This document shows, one piece after another, positions 23,288 to 35,896 of a stretch of DNA of 64,000 nucleotides. The DNA comes from Gordionus sp. m RMFG-2023 (Eukaryota; Nematomorpha; Gordioida; Chordodea; Parachordodidae), in NCBI RefSeq assembly GCF_954871325.1, contig NC_088776.1, positions 19,096,052-19,160,051 on the forward strand. Direction: 5' to 3'. The notes beneath the pieces were generated by a model. It saw only the letters and a list, made by a program, of their open reading frames with translations, was not told the DNA's origin and did no database searches. Within the stretch, counting starts at the first letter, position 1. Each line of letters opens with the position of its first letter. A program made the translations under genes and the position numbers.

Positions 23288-25179
23288 CAGGGGCGTCGCT
23301 AGCCTTTACAATCTCAAGGGGCTCAACTAAAAAAAATTTATGCCGGGCAAATTTATATAAATATATTATACTTTTTTAAAATTTGCTAACTCTAAACAAT
23401 TATTCTGAATTTCATGTTTTGCTATTTATTATATTTTGCATACAAATAAACTAACATATAAATAATGAAAACAATACAAGACATATTTAAAAATAATATT
23501 CTTTAATACAAAATCTATTTCTTACAGTATTAAATATTTTTGATGGTTGATATAAAAAAATTTGCGTCTAAAGAATTACAAGTGATAAAAAAGGTTAATT
23601 AATTCATACATATGGCTCAATTGATAATGGTTTTTAAAAACCACATAATGCTATTCTAGGCAACTTACATTCACAAAAGGTCATGAAGCTAATATAACTC
23701 TCTGTTACCATTTTAGACAATGTTTTATAGAATGGACTAATAAGAAAAAATTTATAAGCCTTACCGAATTAACAATTCTTGAAGATAATATAAACGACCA
23801 ATCTTAATCATAAAACTAAATGGTAGTTAGAGCTTCATCTTAGATGACATGATGGAACCTAGATAAGTAATCGAGAAAATATTGTGAGATATTAAATTTC
23901 TAAAAAATTATCTTCCATTTTTAATGATATATAAATGAATACACAGTTGACCATTATTGCATATCTAATATATGCAATCCTATGCTCTCAGCCGTTGTAG
24001 TAATAATCTTAAATTACATAGTCACACAAATAATAGATGCTGGTTAATTTACAGTCATAGCCATGACACTCACGATGGTAACCCATATCAGAATTTATTA
24101 TGTTAGAATTGATGAAACAAAAACACTAAAAATCTTTAGAAGAAATTATGCAAATATATTGAAGCCTTGAGTTATTTACACGGCAAGGATGACATATTAG
24201 AAATTAAAATAAGAACCAGAGTGATATCATGAAAGCAATTAAAATTTTATATAATATTGTCGTACCATTTCTAGTTGGTATATTATATCTTAAAATAATA
24301 ATAGTTTGTAATAATATCTAAAATTTATTCGTATTAAAAATTTAACTAACAGTTTTTCAAAGAAGAAGAAAAATAGCTTTTATTACATCCATTGTGGGAT
24401 GAATAATAAGATGTTTAATTATAATATTATTTTAAATAAACAGATGGCGTTAAATAGTTGAATGCAAATTGTTACTTATATTTATTATCAAAAGCATTGA
24501 TTAAATTTTTAAAAATATTAATAATATATTATATAACTGTCAAATACGTCTGCAAAAGTGGTATTTTACCTAATATTTTATAAATAATTATATATAATAG
24601 AGCATTATAAACTATATGTCTACTTACTTTTTTTAAATAAATCTCTTAAACTTATTTGGATTTGGACCTTGAAAATAATTTTAGAAAGAGACATGATAAT
24701 TAAATTTAATAATAATAATTTTAAACTCAGCTAATTACAATTAAATTTGTTAATTTTCAAGTAATAAATGATTATATTAATTTAAATAGGGTTATATAAT
24801 AATTTAAATAATAAAAGTCAATTAAGATTCAACTGTTAATGCTAAATTAATATATAGTGAGTGATATTGATAAATTTTTAACACAGAATTTGATCGCAAG
24901 TTGAAATAGTAAAATATAATTTATATGTATTAATCTAATCTAATAATTAAAATAGTATTCATTTAATAAAAATTTAGATAGTCTTATTAATTTTTAAATA
25001 ATAAAATTAAATCTATATATTTAGAATTATCAAAGAAATTGTTCAGGGAGCAATTAAAACAATTTATTTTTAGTTAAAGGGGATATTAAGGAGTCATTAA
25101 AAAAAAAATTTTTGCTTCAGGTGGCTATTTAAATTTTTCAAGGAGCTCGAGCCCCTGCCCCCACCTAGCGATGCCACTG
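23288..25179. mobile_element. Non-coding hAT element B, relative of element A
   Basis: The left end CAGGGGCGTCGCTAGCC and right end CTAGCGATGCCACTG are flanked by exact octamers AGCTTAGA (23280-23287 and 25180-25187). Its 1892-bp body follows element A closely with scattered small indels and lacks the GGGGGCGAAGCCCCCC patch of A near 18692-18708. No transposase frame is visible. Two similar copies with intact target duplications within 7 kb point to local or repeated jumping. Confidence 0.92.
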
Positions 25180-25189
25180 AGCTTAGAAG

Positions 25190-26140
25190 AGGAAGATACT
25201 AAACGAGTGACTCTAGAAGATTAACTCAAGATAAGCAGAAATGTAATGATTTGACATAATAATTTAAACAATAAATTTTAATAGGGAATATTTTTAATGA
25301 TAATTATATTTGTATAACATATTTATTTAAATTTCGATAAATTATTAGAAACTGAAATGAGAAGAAATAAAATATGTTTATGAATTACTTACATATTGTA
25401 TTTTTGTTTATTAGAAATAATATTACTTACTAAAATAATCTAAATTAAAATAATTGCTAAATTGCGTGAGGAATTATAAAGTTTTTAAAAACATTTTCAA
25501 ATTTATTAAAAATGTAATGTTTATATTTTCGATGAGGACTAAAATGGGGTTTATATATCATATGGGAATTTTTTAAAAATGCATTAATTCAAATTCGTTA
25601 TTATGAAATCAATTTTCAATATCAAATAATTCGTAATGGCATCAGTGGCAACTGGTAATATAATTAATGGTTAAAATATTATAAATAGTTTTCTTTGAAA
25701 GGTTTATGTGTAATCTCTTGTGATTTAAGAAATTCCTTTATTTATTAATTTTGTTTGTTTTATAAAAAAAAAACTGCTAATTATATGTGATATGAAATTT
25801 TATAATAATCGATCCGATTACAAAGATTCCGAAATGATATTTATTTGAGACAATTTTTTTTAATGATTCTTATCATATTAAAACATTATTTTTTATTATG
25901 AAAATAAAACCATCTTTTTTTTGGTTTATTTATTGAATTTTTGCATTTAAAAAAAATAAAAGTAGTTCATTTCAATATTAATTAGATGTCTAAATTTTAT
26001 TTGACAACTTAATCATTGAAAATAAATGAATTGATAAATCAAGTAATGATGTTGATAGATCTTATATAATTATTTTAATAAATCAATTTTCTTTATTTAG
26101 TTACAGGTGTACTTAAATTAAAGAATGATGATTACTGCCA
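25190..26140. other. Gene-free, nothing recognised
   Basis: Uniform AT-rich sequence with short homopolymers. Confidence 0.5.
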
Positions 26141-26189
26141 TCGATATCATTTGAGTTTTTACAATACTAGTTATAATTTATTATCAGAA

Positions 26190-26370
26190 TTTGAAACCTG
26201 GACTGATTAGGGTTTTGATTATTCTGATTCTAAAAATTTGATAAAGTTGTTCTGGGCTTTTGTTCCACACCTTAGATTTGACACAGTTCAAAGGGTTCTG
26301 GTTCTAGCTCTAAATTTTGATAAAGCAATGATGAAAAATTTAAACAATAAATAAACATCTTGAACAATAT
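26190..26370 (+). repeat. GGTTCC-type dispersed repeat
   Basis: Shares GATTCTGATTCTAAAAATTTGA-like and AACATCTTGAACAATAT blocks with 49660-49800 and, on the other strand, 8455-8640. It is more diverged than those two are from each other. Confidence 0.45.
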
Positions 26371-27987
26371 TTATATAAATTACTAGCATATATTTATAGA
26401 CAGTTCTTGCAAAAAAATGGGTTCTAGTTATTAAATTATTAATAGAAGAATTCCAGGTTTTAATTACAAGATTTTTCCCAGTTATGAGAATTCAAGACTA
26501 ACAGTTTATATTATGCTATAATTTTTCATTGGTTGATATAGCCAGGATTTTCTTATAGGGAAGACTTTTGACTGACTTTACCCATAAATTTTATTCTGGA
26601 ATTTTATTTTTACTATCACTTAGGCAGTGACAATTTTTTAAATCTTTTTCTCTAATATTTTTAAAATTAGAAAAAAGGGAAATAATATATTTTTTTAAAA
26701 AAAAAGAAATTCTATTAACTTAACAAAAAAAACTAAAATTCGTGAGAAGCTTTCCAAATTTTTTTTTGATTTACATTTGATCTTATTCTCAAATCTTTCT
26801 TTTTAAAGCTTGCTAAAGTTTTGAGAGGTTAGTACTCTTCTCCACCATGCCAGAAAGTCTAATTAGAGTTAGAATTTTTAAAAAATAATTTAAATAAATT
26901 TGCTTGATGCCTTGAATTCACTGTCAATATCCCCCCCCCCCATTAATTAGTAAATCCGGTTTTTGCAATTAAGTATTGTCATCTACAATAAAATGACCAT
27001 TTTTTAAAACACCTTTTAATTAGCGTTATCAAACTAAAAAACTATTAATTTTATAATTATGTGATGTGTAAAATAAAAATTAATAAACATCTGCTTATTG
27101 ATTGTGCTTCATAATAATGTATTATGCAAAATACAAAGCAAAACATCAAATAAAAAAACGCATAATTTTATATGGCAAAAAATTATTTTTTTAAAAAATT
27201 AATTTTATCTTTTAATATATAATCTCGGAAAATAATTTATTCTTCTACATATTTCGTTCTATTCCTTTTTTTAAGGATACCCATTTAATACTCATTTAAA
27301 AATTATAATTATTCTTCACTCATCTCTGTAAAACGTCACTCCGATTTCAGTCTCAGCATTCTCATACCCTTTCCTAACCAAATCTCCCGGCATATACTAG
27401 GTCCTTTTTCAGAAATAAATTTTCTACTTTAATATTCCCGCCTTTATATTTCTATCATTTTATTTTTGACCAAAATAATAATTTTAAAAAAACTTGAGGT
27501 CATCTAATTTATATTTAAAATATATTATATTATTTTTAAAAAAAAATAAAATAAATCAATATCAGTAATATTTATTCATGCTTTTTTTTATTCACGAAAC
27601 ACTCTTTACCTCCAAAAATATTTTTTAATATATATTTTTATTCACTTCAAAGCTTTTACTCAGTGTCCAATCGAAATATGGAAAAAGTGGAGGTATAATA
27701 AAAACAGTTTGTGAAAATTTTTGAGCAAAATTCTTTGATTTTTTTTGAAGAACAAGATTTTTAATCAAATTTTTCAAAAATGTTAAGATTTTTTGTAATT
27801 ATTAAGCATAAAAAAATCTAAACTTTCAAAATAAAATTTCAAAAATTATTTGAAGATTTTTTTTCAAACTGAAAAAATGTAAAGTATATAATCATCAAAT
27901 ATAAAAGTCAACCATCAGACTTAATGTGTTATTTTGGCACGAGTTCGGAAGACGCTTTACCTGGGACTCGAGACACATTCTCTAATT
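26371..27987. other. Gene-free; GC-richer patch at its right end
   Basis: Mostly AT-rich with a C-run of about 13 at 26929-26941. At 27927-27995 composition rises to roughly half G+C up to the insertion point of the next hAT, and the host side resumes at 30090. The complement can be read as RSQLENVSRVPGKASSELVPK followed by stop, which might be the tail of an exon. Confidence 0.35.
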
Positions 27988-28509
27988 GCGAGCGTCATTG
28001 GCGTACGCAGCGGGGGATGGATAGGAGGACAAATCCCCCCCCCCCCCCCCCCCAAAGCCAAAAAATGCAGATGCCGGATATATTTTTCGAAAATATTTAT
28101 GTTTAGAGTGTTGTGCAGATTTAATTTAAAATATATCCATATTTTTTAATTCGTTTGTAAATAAAAATTTTAACTTGTAAAAATTGATAAGAATATATAA
28201 ATATGTTATTTTAACAACTTTTTACAAGTCAAATAATTTTATTTTCAAATAAATTAATAAATATTGAAATGTTTTGAATTAAATTTACACAGTACTATAT
28301 TAATTTATATTTGTTAATATTTATTCCTATCTCATATTAAATATATATTTAATTACATTTATTATCATATTCATCGCTAAGTTTATCAATTAATTTCGAT
28401 TTCAAGTTTTCCGGCGTAATATTATCTTATTATTTTCAAATTTTTAGTGGCGTAATATTTATCTACCATTTTTCAATTTCTAGTTAAATAATAATTATTC
28501 TGAAATTGT

Positions 28510-29785
28510 CCAACAGGAAGAAAGAAATTGCAACCTTGTCATACGAGATAGAGTCTCCGCCATCAAGCAATAACAGCTTTTATGGATTTAGAAGAGCCGA
28601 TTATTTGCTATTACTGACATATCACAATGGCCTGAAAGAAATTTTTCCTTAGAAGCAAGAAAATTATTGGATTCTATGCTTATTCCAAATTTTTTTTCTC
28701 ATTAGAATGTACAACTATTTTATGTATTACTTTTCAAAAACATGATGACTTGATTAAGAAGATGAGAATAGCGGAGAGCATTTTATTAGAATTCAAGGAA
28801 ATTAGGGCTAATGTTTATGAAAAATTTCATATTTTATATGTAATTGTTAAGTCAAAAGCAGGGCTATACGTGTTTAATATTTGTCTCACTCGATTTGCAG
28901 CAAGGCAAGCTCATAGTTAAAACATTAATATAGGATCAGTAGAAGAGTATATCTTAGATACAAATACATTTATAAACCAGCACTTACCAATCTGCAAATA
29001 TTATTTCCATAAAAGCCTTCCTAACCTTTTTCAGATGGTGTTAGAAAAAAAAAATATTTGTTGGATTTTTATCATGAAGATGCTAAAGTATCTTATGATG
29101 CCTTATTAGCTGAATAACTATGTTTATAAGATTAACTATGGTTGATACAGTCCCAAAAAATGCTATGGATGCTCTACATTATTTCAAACACATTTTAAAT
29201 TCCAATGTATTAAAAGGGTTTATATATATTAGCAACTCTTCCCAATAGTAAACTAATGAGAGAACATTCTCTTTTCTAAGAAGAATAACAGAGCCCTGCA
29301 GAGGTACCATTTGCAGGGCACGACCCGGATTTTTTTAAAGATTTTTACGGCTAAGCTCAATTTTCAGGCCCGGCCCGGCCTTTTTTAAAATAAAATTTTC
29401 AGGCCCGACCCGGATTTTTTAAAAATAAATTATATTTATTTTTGATTTTTATAGCTAATAATAACGATTTCAAATATAGGCTGTTTTAAAATATACAGTC
29501 CGGCCCGGATATTTTTTTAAAAAATTTTCAGGACCGGCTTAGATGTTTTTTTAAAAATTCAGGCTCAGCCCAGGTGTTTTTTTTAAAATTTCGGGCCCGG
29601 CCATAAGGTCCGGCCCGGGGGCCGGGCCTGCAGGTCTCTGAAAAATATACCAAGAAGTACAACTTTTGAAAGTAGATTGAAAGGTTTGCATCTTTTGAAT
29701 ATTCATAGGCATTTGACAACAAGCAAGGATGAGATAATTGAAAAATTAGCTCAATCCCAACGAAGATTGGATTTTACATTGTAAA
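28510..29785 (+). pseudogene. hAT transposase relic, interrupted by a MITE
   Basis: Scattered frames read MRIAESILLEFKEIRAN, then FAARQAHS and SVEEY (the GRQTHRANxxxxxPEEYY block of TTF/ZMYM hAT transposases), then LPNSKLMRE and ERTFSFLRRI just before the MITE. After it come KKYTRSTTFESRLKGLHLLN and IHRHLTTSKDEIIEKLA, ending RRLDFTL. The last parts are the hAT C-terminal dimerisation domain (AERSFSxLRRIKTYLRSTM followed by RLSGLALLNIHRD). The N-terminal zinc finger and most of the catalytic domain are missing, and frames shift several times. It is not functional. Confidence 0.85.
29288..29640. mobile_element. GC-rich MITE (CAGAGACCTGCAGG family) inside hAT C
   Basis: The ends CAGAGCCCTGCAGAGGTACC and, complemented, CAGAGACCTGCAGGCCCGGC bound 353 bp filled with repeated GGCCCGGCCC / CCCGGATTTTTT motifs. 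The neighbours AAGAATAA and AAAAATAT match at six of eight positions, a plausible worn 8-bp duplication. It splits the conserved RRIKKYTRST region of the transposase, so it came after hAT C. Related copies are listed at 37448, 47290, 53724, 54270, 54650, 60076 and 62399. Confidence 0.85.
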
Positions 29786-30097
29786 TATATAACATACAAA
29801 ATACAATTATTCTCTAAGCTTTTTGTGTATTAATTTATATTTCTAACATTTAAATTTTTTATACTTTATAATATAAATTTTAAAGCTCAAAAAATTCAAA
29901 TTTCTATTTTGGGTCATTTAAGTGATTCTTTACATATAATTTTTTTATAATTCACATTAATTTAAAATTGTGTATTAGAAATAGTTATTAGTCCTAATAA
30001 ATTTATGCTTGATATTTTTTAAAAAAAATTATATTTCTTAAAAAATTTTATTATCCCCCCCCTAGACCAAATTCCTGCTTACGCGCCTGGCGAGCGT

Positions 30098-30790
30098 TGA
30101 ATGCACTTTGCTCAAAAATTAGAATTTTTTTACCATAATTCTTATATTAAATTAGAATGTCATCAAAAAACCACCGGAACAAATAAATACTCCTGATAAC
30201 AAAATACACGATTTATTTATTTCAAAGGGGCTTCACTCTCCCTGAAACTTAAAATACCTTTTCTAAGAACTTTAAATATTAGGCATTTTTCTCTGCTGAT
30301 ATCTTTGTGTGCTCTAGTGTTTATATGTTCCTTACATTTTTGTTCTATATTTTTTAAAAACAATATATTTTGTAAAATTTTTCGTTTTTATATTTTACCC
30401 CCATGATCTTATAACTTAGTTGTGCATTTAAAGATTATTTTAATCAAAATTGCAAATACATATGCTCTTGCTCATTTAAACATCGAAATTTACTATCTAT
30501 TAAAGTAAATTGAGACCGAGTATATAATTTATAAAAATTGAACCGAAACATTAAAGGGAAAGAGGGATTAAGAAAATTATAGGTGATTATTTGAGGATGG
30601 ACTTAGTCAACAATGATACTGTTCAATATATAGAATACTAATAATAAACATTTTTAAAATTTTAGCAGGGGTGTATCTACTATAAGGGTAATAATGTATA
30701 TCGTTGAACGCTAATGATTTTTTAAGTGTTTATTAAAATATTAGATAGTGTCATAATTTTATTCTTATGTACAAAAATTTTTATTGTTTT
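30098..30790. other. Gene-free, nothing recognised
   Basis: AT-rich; no motifs, frames or repeat partners noticed. Confidence 0.5.
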
Positions 30791-30792
30791 CA

Positions 30793-30965
30793 AGTAGCGT
30801 ATATGACCTAGTCGGTTGAGTGCGTGTATCTAAATCCGATATTTCTGGATTCGAATATAGTTAGGACCATGTTTCTTTTAAAGCCAACTAGGTGGCCCCC
30901 TGCTACGGGGGATGATATATAGAAAACCGGAGGCGATCTCTTGATTTTGTTATATATTTAAAAAT
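30793..30965 (+). repeat. tRNA-derived SINE-like sequence
   Basis: TGACCTAGTCGGTTGAGTGC (30804-30823) fits a pol III A box (TRGCNNAGYNGG with one mismatch). GGATTCGAATA (30847-30857) fits a B box. Spacing is tRNA-like. Downstream comes a non-tRNA body with the short hairpin CCCCCTGCTACGGGGG (30896-30911). The acceptor stem is not convincing, so I read a SINE or tRNA pseudogene rather than a working tRNA. Confidence 0.6.
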
Positions 30966-32565
30966 AAGTGGGTTATATTGCATTTCAATAAAATTTGGTC
31001 TTGCAAATTGCTATATGATGATCAACGCTATATATCAATACACTATTAGAGGGGGGTAATTAAACTTTTATTTTAAATTATATTTTATATTGATTTACAG
31101 AAAGGAAAAATTAAATTTAAACAATTATTTCGGCAAAACTCAAAATGAAAATTGTGATTATTTAATAACATAATCATCGTAATTATTATATTCCCTCAAA
31201 TATAATTATATGGCGCCATTACGTTAAAAATCTTAATCATTATCGAAGATTATTATCTAATTTTAAATTTTACGATATTTTTAGGACACAGTATAAAGCG
31301 GACTTTTTAATTTAATTATTTGTAATGTCAATCCACCTTTAGCACTTAGTCAAAATCCAAACCAAATTCTGTCCCTATGGATGCGCTGCCCATATCATGC
31401 ATACTATTGAGCATATATTATTTTCTGGTTTTATTTCAATATTTATTGGTATCAGGATGTCGAACCATCGTTATATATATCGGTTCAGCTTTATTCTGGT
31501 TCCTAGTTTTAAATTTTAAAATAGTATAGTTCCGTTTGATCTTTATGACATGTCCTGTAAGTTATAAAGTCGTTGGATTTGTTTGACCAGCCCGATCGAA
31601 TTGTTAAACACCTCGAAGGCATACTTTTCAATTTTTGCCTAAACAAAAGGAGGCTTTGTATATTAGTTTTTTTCTTACAAGAAAATACGCCATTTCCAGT
31701 AGTTCATAAATTTTGCCCACTCCATAATATTTATTATTCATGAAAGGGAAAGACATTAGTTTACTTAATTCTAAAATTAAAAAAAAATATTGCAAAATTC
31801 CGATACAAGAATATTTTGCGCAAGTTGTCCGACACAGCCCGAATTTTTTTCGCCCTCTAATTGGCAGTCTAGTTAGTTCTAAACCAGTTACGAATTAGAG
31901 TTTGACCCCAATCATGACTGGTCTTAGAGGCCGTTATTACTCCCTTATTATTGTAACTCTACGTTATGAATACTCGGCCGTATTTTATTTCATGCTTAAA
32001 TTTCCAAAATACAAAAAATATATTTATTATTTTGTTATTTTTTTTTTATAACCTAGTCAATAACATTAATTCAGAAGCCACTACTGAAAGGCCGAAATAC
32101 CTATCAATGGTGTCTATTACAGCCAATGACATTGATTACATCTGACTGCAATGCATCTTACTTGTAATAAATAAACGTCAAGTTAGTGTTAGATTAATCT
32201 CATTGAGCAATAGACATATATAATTGTAAAATTAAATAATCTGGAAATCAGCTAGCATTTAAAAGAATTTATCATATTTCAAAAATGCTTGGTCACTACT
32301 CTGCTTGCGTCAAAAGCTCGGACTTCTTAAATTTTTTCCTGTTTTTATATATTATATTATCTACTGTCATTTTATATCAGCCATATTTTTAATCTTAAAT
32401 ATAACTATTTTTTAATAATTACAATTCGGTAACAGATTAAATCATGGAGAAATTTTCATATATTATTTTTTTTTAATTTTTTTTTTTTAATATTTTTTTT
32501 TTATTTATTTTTTTTTAAATATATTTTTTTATTTATTATTTTTCTTAAATTTAAAAAAAATCTTA
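30966..32565. other. Gene-free; a few worn repeat pieces
   Basis: At 32085-32215 CCTATCAATGGTGTCTATTA and CAATGACATTGATTACATCT resemble one half of the CAATGACATT MITE at 58550-58761. Patches of higher G+C at 31330-31400, 31560-31640 and 31805-31990 have stops in every frame that I read. 32465-32550 is a T-rich simple-sequence run. Confidence 0.4.
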
Positions 32566-32815
32566 AGTATATTTAAGAATTTAGAAAAAAAGAGTATATT
32601 TAAGAATTTAGAAAAAAAGAGTATATTTAAGAATTTAGAAAAAAAGAGTATATTTAAGAATTTAGAAAAAAAGAGTATATTTAAGAATTTAGAAAAAAAG
32701 AGTATATTTAAGAATTTAGAAAAAAAGAGTATATTTAAGAATTTAGAAAAAAAAGTATATTTAAGAATTTAGAAAAACAGAGTATATTTAAGAATTTAAT
32801 AAAAATAGGTATACT
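32566..32815. repeat. 27-bp minisatellite, about nine units
   Basis: Units read GAGTATATTTAAGAATTTAG plus AAAAAAA. The first six or so are identical; the last two or three carry changes. There are no unique spacers. Confidence 0.92.
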
Positions 32816-35255
32816 AAATAATTAATCAATTTATTTGAATAAACATAACATATATACAATTAAATTTAAAAAACTTTGATATTAAATGATAGGTTCTGAT
32901 ATTTTTCTAGTACTTATTTACATATAATTCATTCAATTGTTATATTTGCTATAAAGTAAATTAATCAGATTTTAAATTTTTATTATTTTATAGTTTCTTA
33001 TCAAGCAAAAAATATCCATAAATTCGAAACAAATCACAAGCTTGTTATTCTCATTTTCCTTAAAGGAAAACTCCTTATGATATTAGGTTGTATAATAGGA
33101 AAAGGACGAATATTAATAGGTGGGACCTTAAATCCATGATAAATTAATCTTTATCCAATCAAACTTTGATTGTTCAATTGATACTTTCTTTCATGATAGA
33201 AACTTTGTATTTCAGCAGGATAGAGCCCCATGCCAACATTGAAATTGACCAAAAATGGTTATTAGATAAAAGATAATAACACCCAGCGGCAAGTCCTAAC
33301 ATATACTTTATTGAAAATATTTGGGATACTGGTATAATTAAATAAAAGCTAAGAAGTAATAAGATTTCTTGAAAATGAAAATAATTGGAATTCCATATAT
33401 TCAAAACCTAATTAGTTATATGCCCATCAAAGATTATCGACAATTATAATCTAAAGCAGACAAAACTCTGACACAAATGGCCTCTTATTATGAATTTTTA
33501 GAGCTATGATCATTTAATATCGATAGAAATTATATATTTATTTTTTTTCTTCACCGATTTTTTATAATTAAGTTTAAGGACGAATTCATTGTAAAACTCG
33601 TTATGTTCAAGTGGTACGAATTTTTAAGATCAAGCCAATAAATGGGTATAATTATATGGTGATAACGCTATGATAAAATTTGAAAAAGATATGTTGCGAT
33701 TTGATGATAAAAAATATGCTATGATTATAAAAATAATCGGAATTACGTTATAAATTTTTATTAACAATTTTTTGAAAAGCAGAAAATTATTTTTTCTAAA
33801 GTTTGTTATAAAGCAAAAGATGTATTTTAAATATTATCGCCATGGATTCAGCTTTTATTCCGATAACGTTAAATAACGTAATGCCTTAACATTACGCGTT
33901 TAACCTAAATTCAGCGTAAAGGTCGGCATTAATGATTGGGTTGTAATTGTTACTTGAATAAAATAATTAGACTATATCCTGAAGATATATATTCACCTCT
34001 AACCTACATTTTAGTAAATTTTGTTTTTTTCCCATTAATATCTAATTTAAGATGTTATTTTAAACGATAGTATATTTCGAGAAATTATATATTTTTTTCT
34101 TTCTTTGCTTCCAATCATATTATTTTATGACGAGATCTAGACTGGGCCTCCAGGTCTCCGATTTAAAATAACTTAAAAAATTATCGGTTTCGATATTTTT
34201 TATAAGAATCACAATATATTTTTGAACGATAGTTTGATTAAGTTTACTATTTAATTAATTAATTACTGAGAAGCAATTAATTTTATTATAAATATATAAA
34301 TGTATTTTTTAAAAGAGCCTTTAGACACCTTTTTAATTTCACAATTAAATTTCTGTCGAAAAGACAAGAATATTATTAACCAATTTTTTTTTCTTTTATA
34401 TTTTATAGAAATTAGGAATATAGGTATTTTATATCATATTTTATAGGAAGAATAATATACTATTATTAGTTAAAAATATGATTGGTTTTATTTTAAATAT
34501 TATAATATGCTGATTTTCAATTTATTTTAAAATTATTTAATTCTTTGACAGCTGGCGAATTCGTTTTTTTACAATTTATTTTATATATAATTATTAATAA
34601 TAGAATTTCCAGTGAAATTATGCTAAATTGATGTTGAAAATAAAAATAATGATAGTGTAAATTCTCTTTTGTGCTACATTATTAATATTTATAGGCCAAT
34701 CAAAAATTATCCGATATTCGGTTTCCGAATACTAATAACAATTCAAAATTTTAAAATCGAATACGAATAATTTATAAGAGGAATTATTCGTAAATATTCG
34801 AATTACCACTTAATTTTAAGAATTATTTGCTAAAATTGGCAATAATATTGATTATATTGTATAAAACTGGCTTATAAAACGTTCTTGTTTGTTTTTAAAA
34901 TTATGGTCCTCATGAGAAACTTTATTTGCTAGTCCAATCACAAGCAAAATTTTGAATACTTTGCTTTCACGATTCGCTTTTGATCGGACCCAGCTAAATT
35001 TTTAAAAAATTTGTGTAATTAAATGTTATAAATTTTTCCATAATTTTACACTTTTTTCCTTAACGCATCTCGCCAATTAATATAAGCAAAATTTAAATAT
35101 TAATGAGTCAATTTTACTTAAAGTCAATAAACGAGTCAAGATACTCCCGTGATTCACAAATTACCCTATAAAATGATACTATGACTGTTTTAATACAATA
35201 ATTAATATAAATATGTACCAGAAATCGTAAATTTAAATTATTTAATTTGCATAAA
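32816..35255. other. Gene-free; one hairpin and repeat traces
   Basis: An imperfect hairpin TAACGTTAAATAACGTAATG / CATTACGCGTTTAACCTAA surrounds 33884-33889. GGGCCTCCAGGTCTCCG at 34144-34160 looks like a stray end of the CAGAGACCTGCAGG family. TTCGAAT / ATTCG reiterations at 34705-34830 are a worn repeat of unknown type. No gene is visible. Confidence 0.4.
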
Positions 35256-35263
35256 ACAGTAAG

Positions 35264-35888
35264 CAGGGATCCTTAACCGAAACGAATATTATTTCTGTTT
35301 AGGTTCAGGTTCGGATAAAAATAACGATTCAAGGTTCAGGTTTGGTTCGTAAAAAATTAAAATATGGGTTGAACACCTTTGAATACAAACGTACATTCGA
35401 ATATGTTTTATTTATTGTGATATTTTAATTTTATTGAGTTCTAGAAAGTGGTTTCTTTTTTAGTGACGCTCAAGATTTGCTCCAAGGTGCCCCTTCATAG
35501 TTGTGAATATTACATTTTGATGTGCCATTTATAATACTATATGTAAACAATTTATATATTGGATTGTTTATCTCTAGGCATTATAAGTTTAAAAATATTT
35601 AAAAAATGTTATAAAATGGTAATATTCTAATGTTTATAAAAATTGTTACTGACAATTATCAAATGATTGATAATAATCTTTACAATTCGAATAAATTTTT
35701 TTAGCTATATACTACTAGGATTAACTATCATACTATTTTATAAGCCCAAAATCAGAGGTCCAAATTGGTTCACATGATTTTTAGCGGTTCGCTTCAGGGT
35801 CGGCTAGAAAATATTTTATCGGTTTAGGTTTGGTTCAGGGTAGCTAAAATTACCGGTTTAACGGTTCAGGTTTGGGTTAGATCCCTGA
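35264..35888. mobile_element. hAT-type MITE (CAGGGATC ends)
   Basis: The left end CAGGGATCCTTAACC and right end GGGTTAGATCCCTG are inverted. Octamers ACAGTAAG occur at 35256-35263 and 35889-35896, with one extra A between the right end and its copy. Both sub-terminal regions are full of GGTTCAGGTTTGG-type reiterations. The centre is AT-rich and non-coding. Total 625 bp. Confidence 0.88.
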
Positions 35889-35896
35889 ACAGTAAG

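Larger units (their letters stand above)
27996..30089 (+). mobile_element. hAT element C with TTF/ZMYM-type transposase relic
   Basis: The left end CATTGGCGTACGCAGC and the right end, complemented, CAGGCGCGTAAGCAGG are inverted. Exact octamers GCGAGCGT flank it (27988-27995 and 30090-30097). A C-run of about 17 follows the left end. The body carries C-terminal transposase blocks on the plus strand and, inside them, a separate GC-rich MITE (29288-29640). Length is 2094 bp including that MITE, shorter than a full hAT element. Confidence 0.93.

Noticed and set aside
27924-28149. Two overlapping Pro-rich frames
   Set aside because: They run from host DNA across a transposon end and a C17 run; the proline tract is just translated poly-C.
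30793-30870. Functional tRNA gene
   Set aside because: A and B boxes are present, but the acceptor and anticodon stems do not pair convincingly; SINE or pseudogene is the better reading.
32566-32815. Possible CRISPR array
   Set aside because: Units are contiguous with no unique spacers; the organism is clearly eukaryotic. It is a minisatellite, as are 17769-17895 and 17203-17324.
33174-33404. 76-codon frame on the minus strand
   Set aside because: Hydrophobic and possibly membrane-like, but low-complexity, with no splice signals or motif to support a gene.
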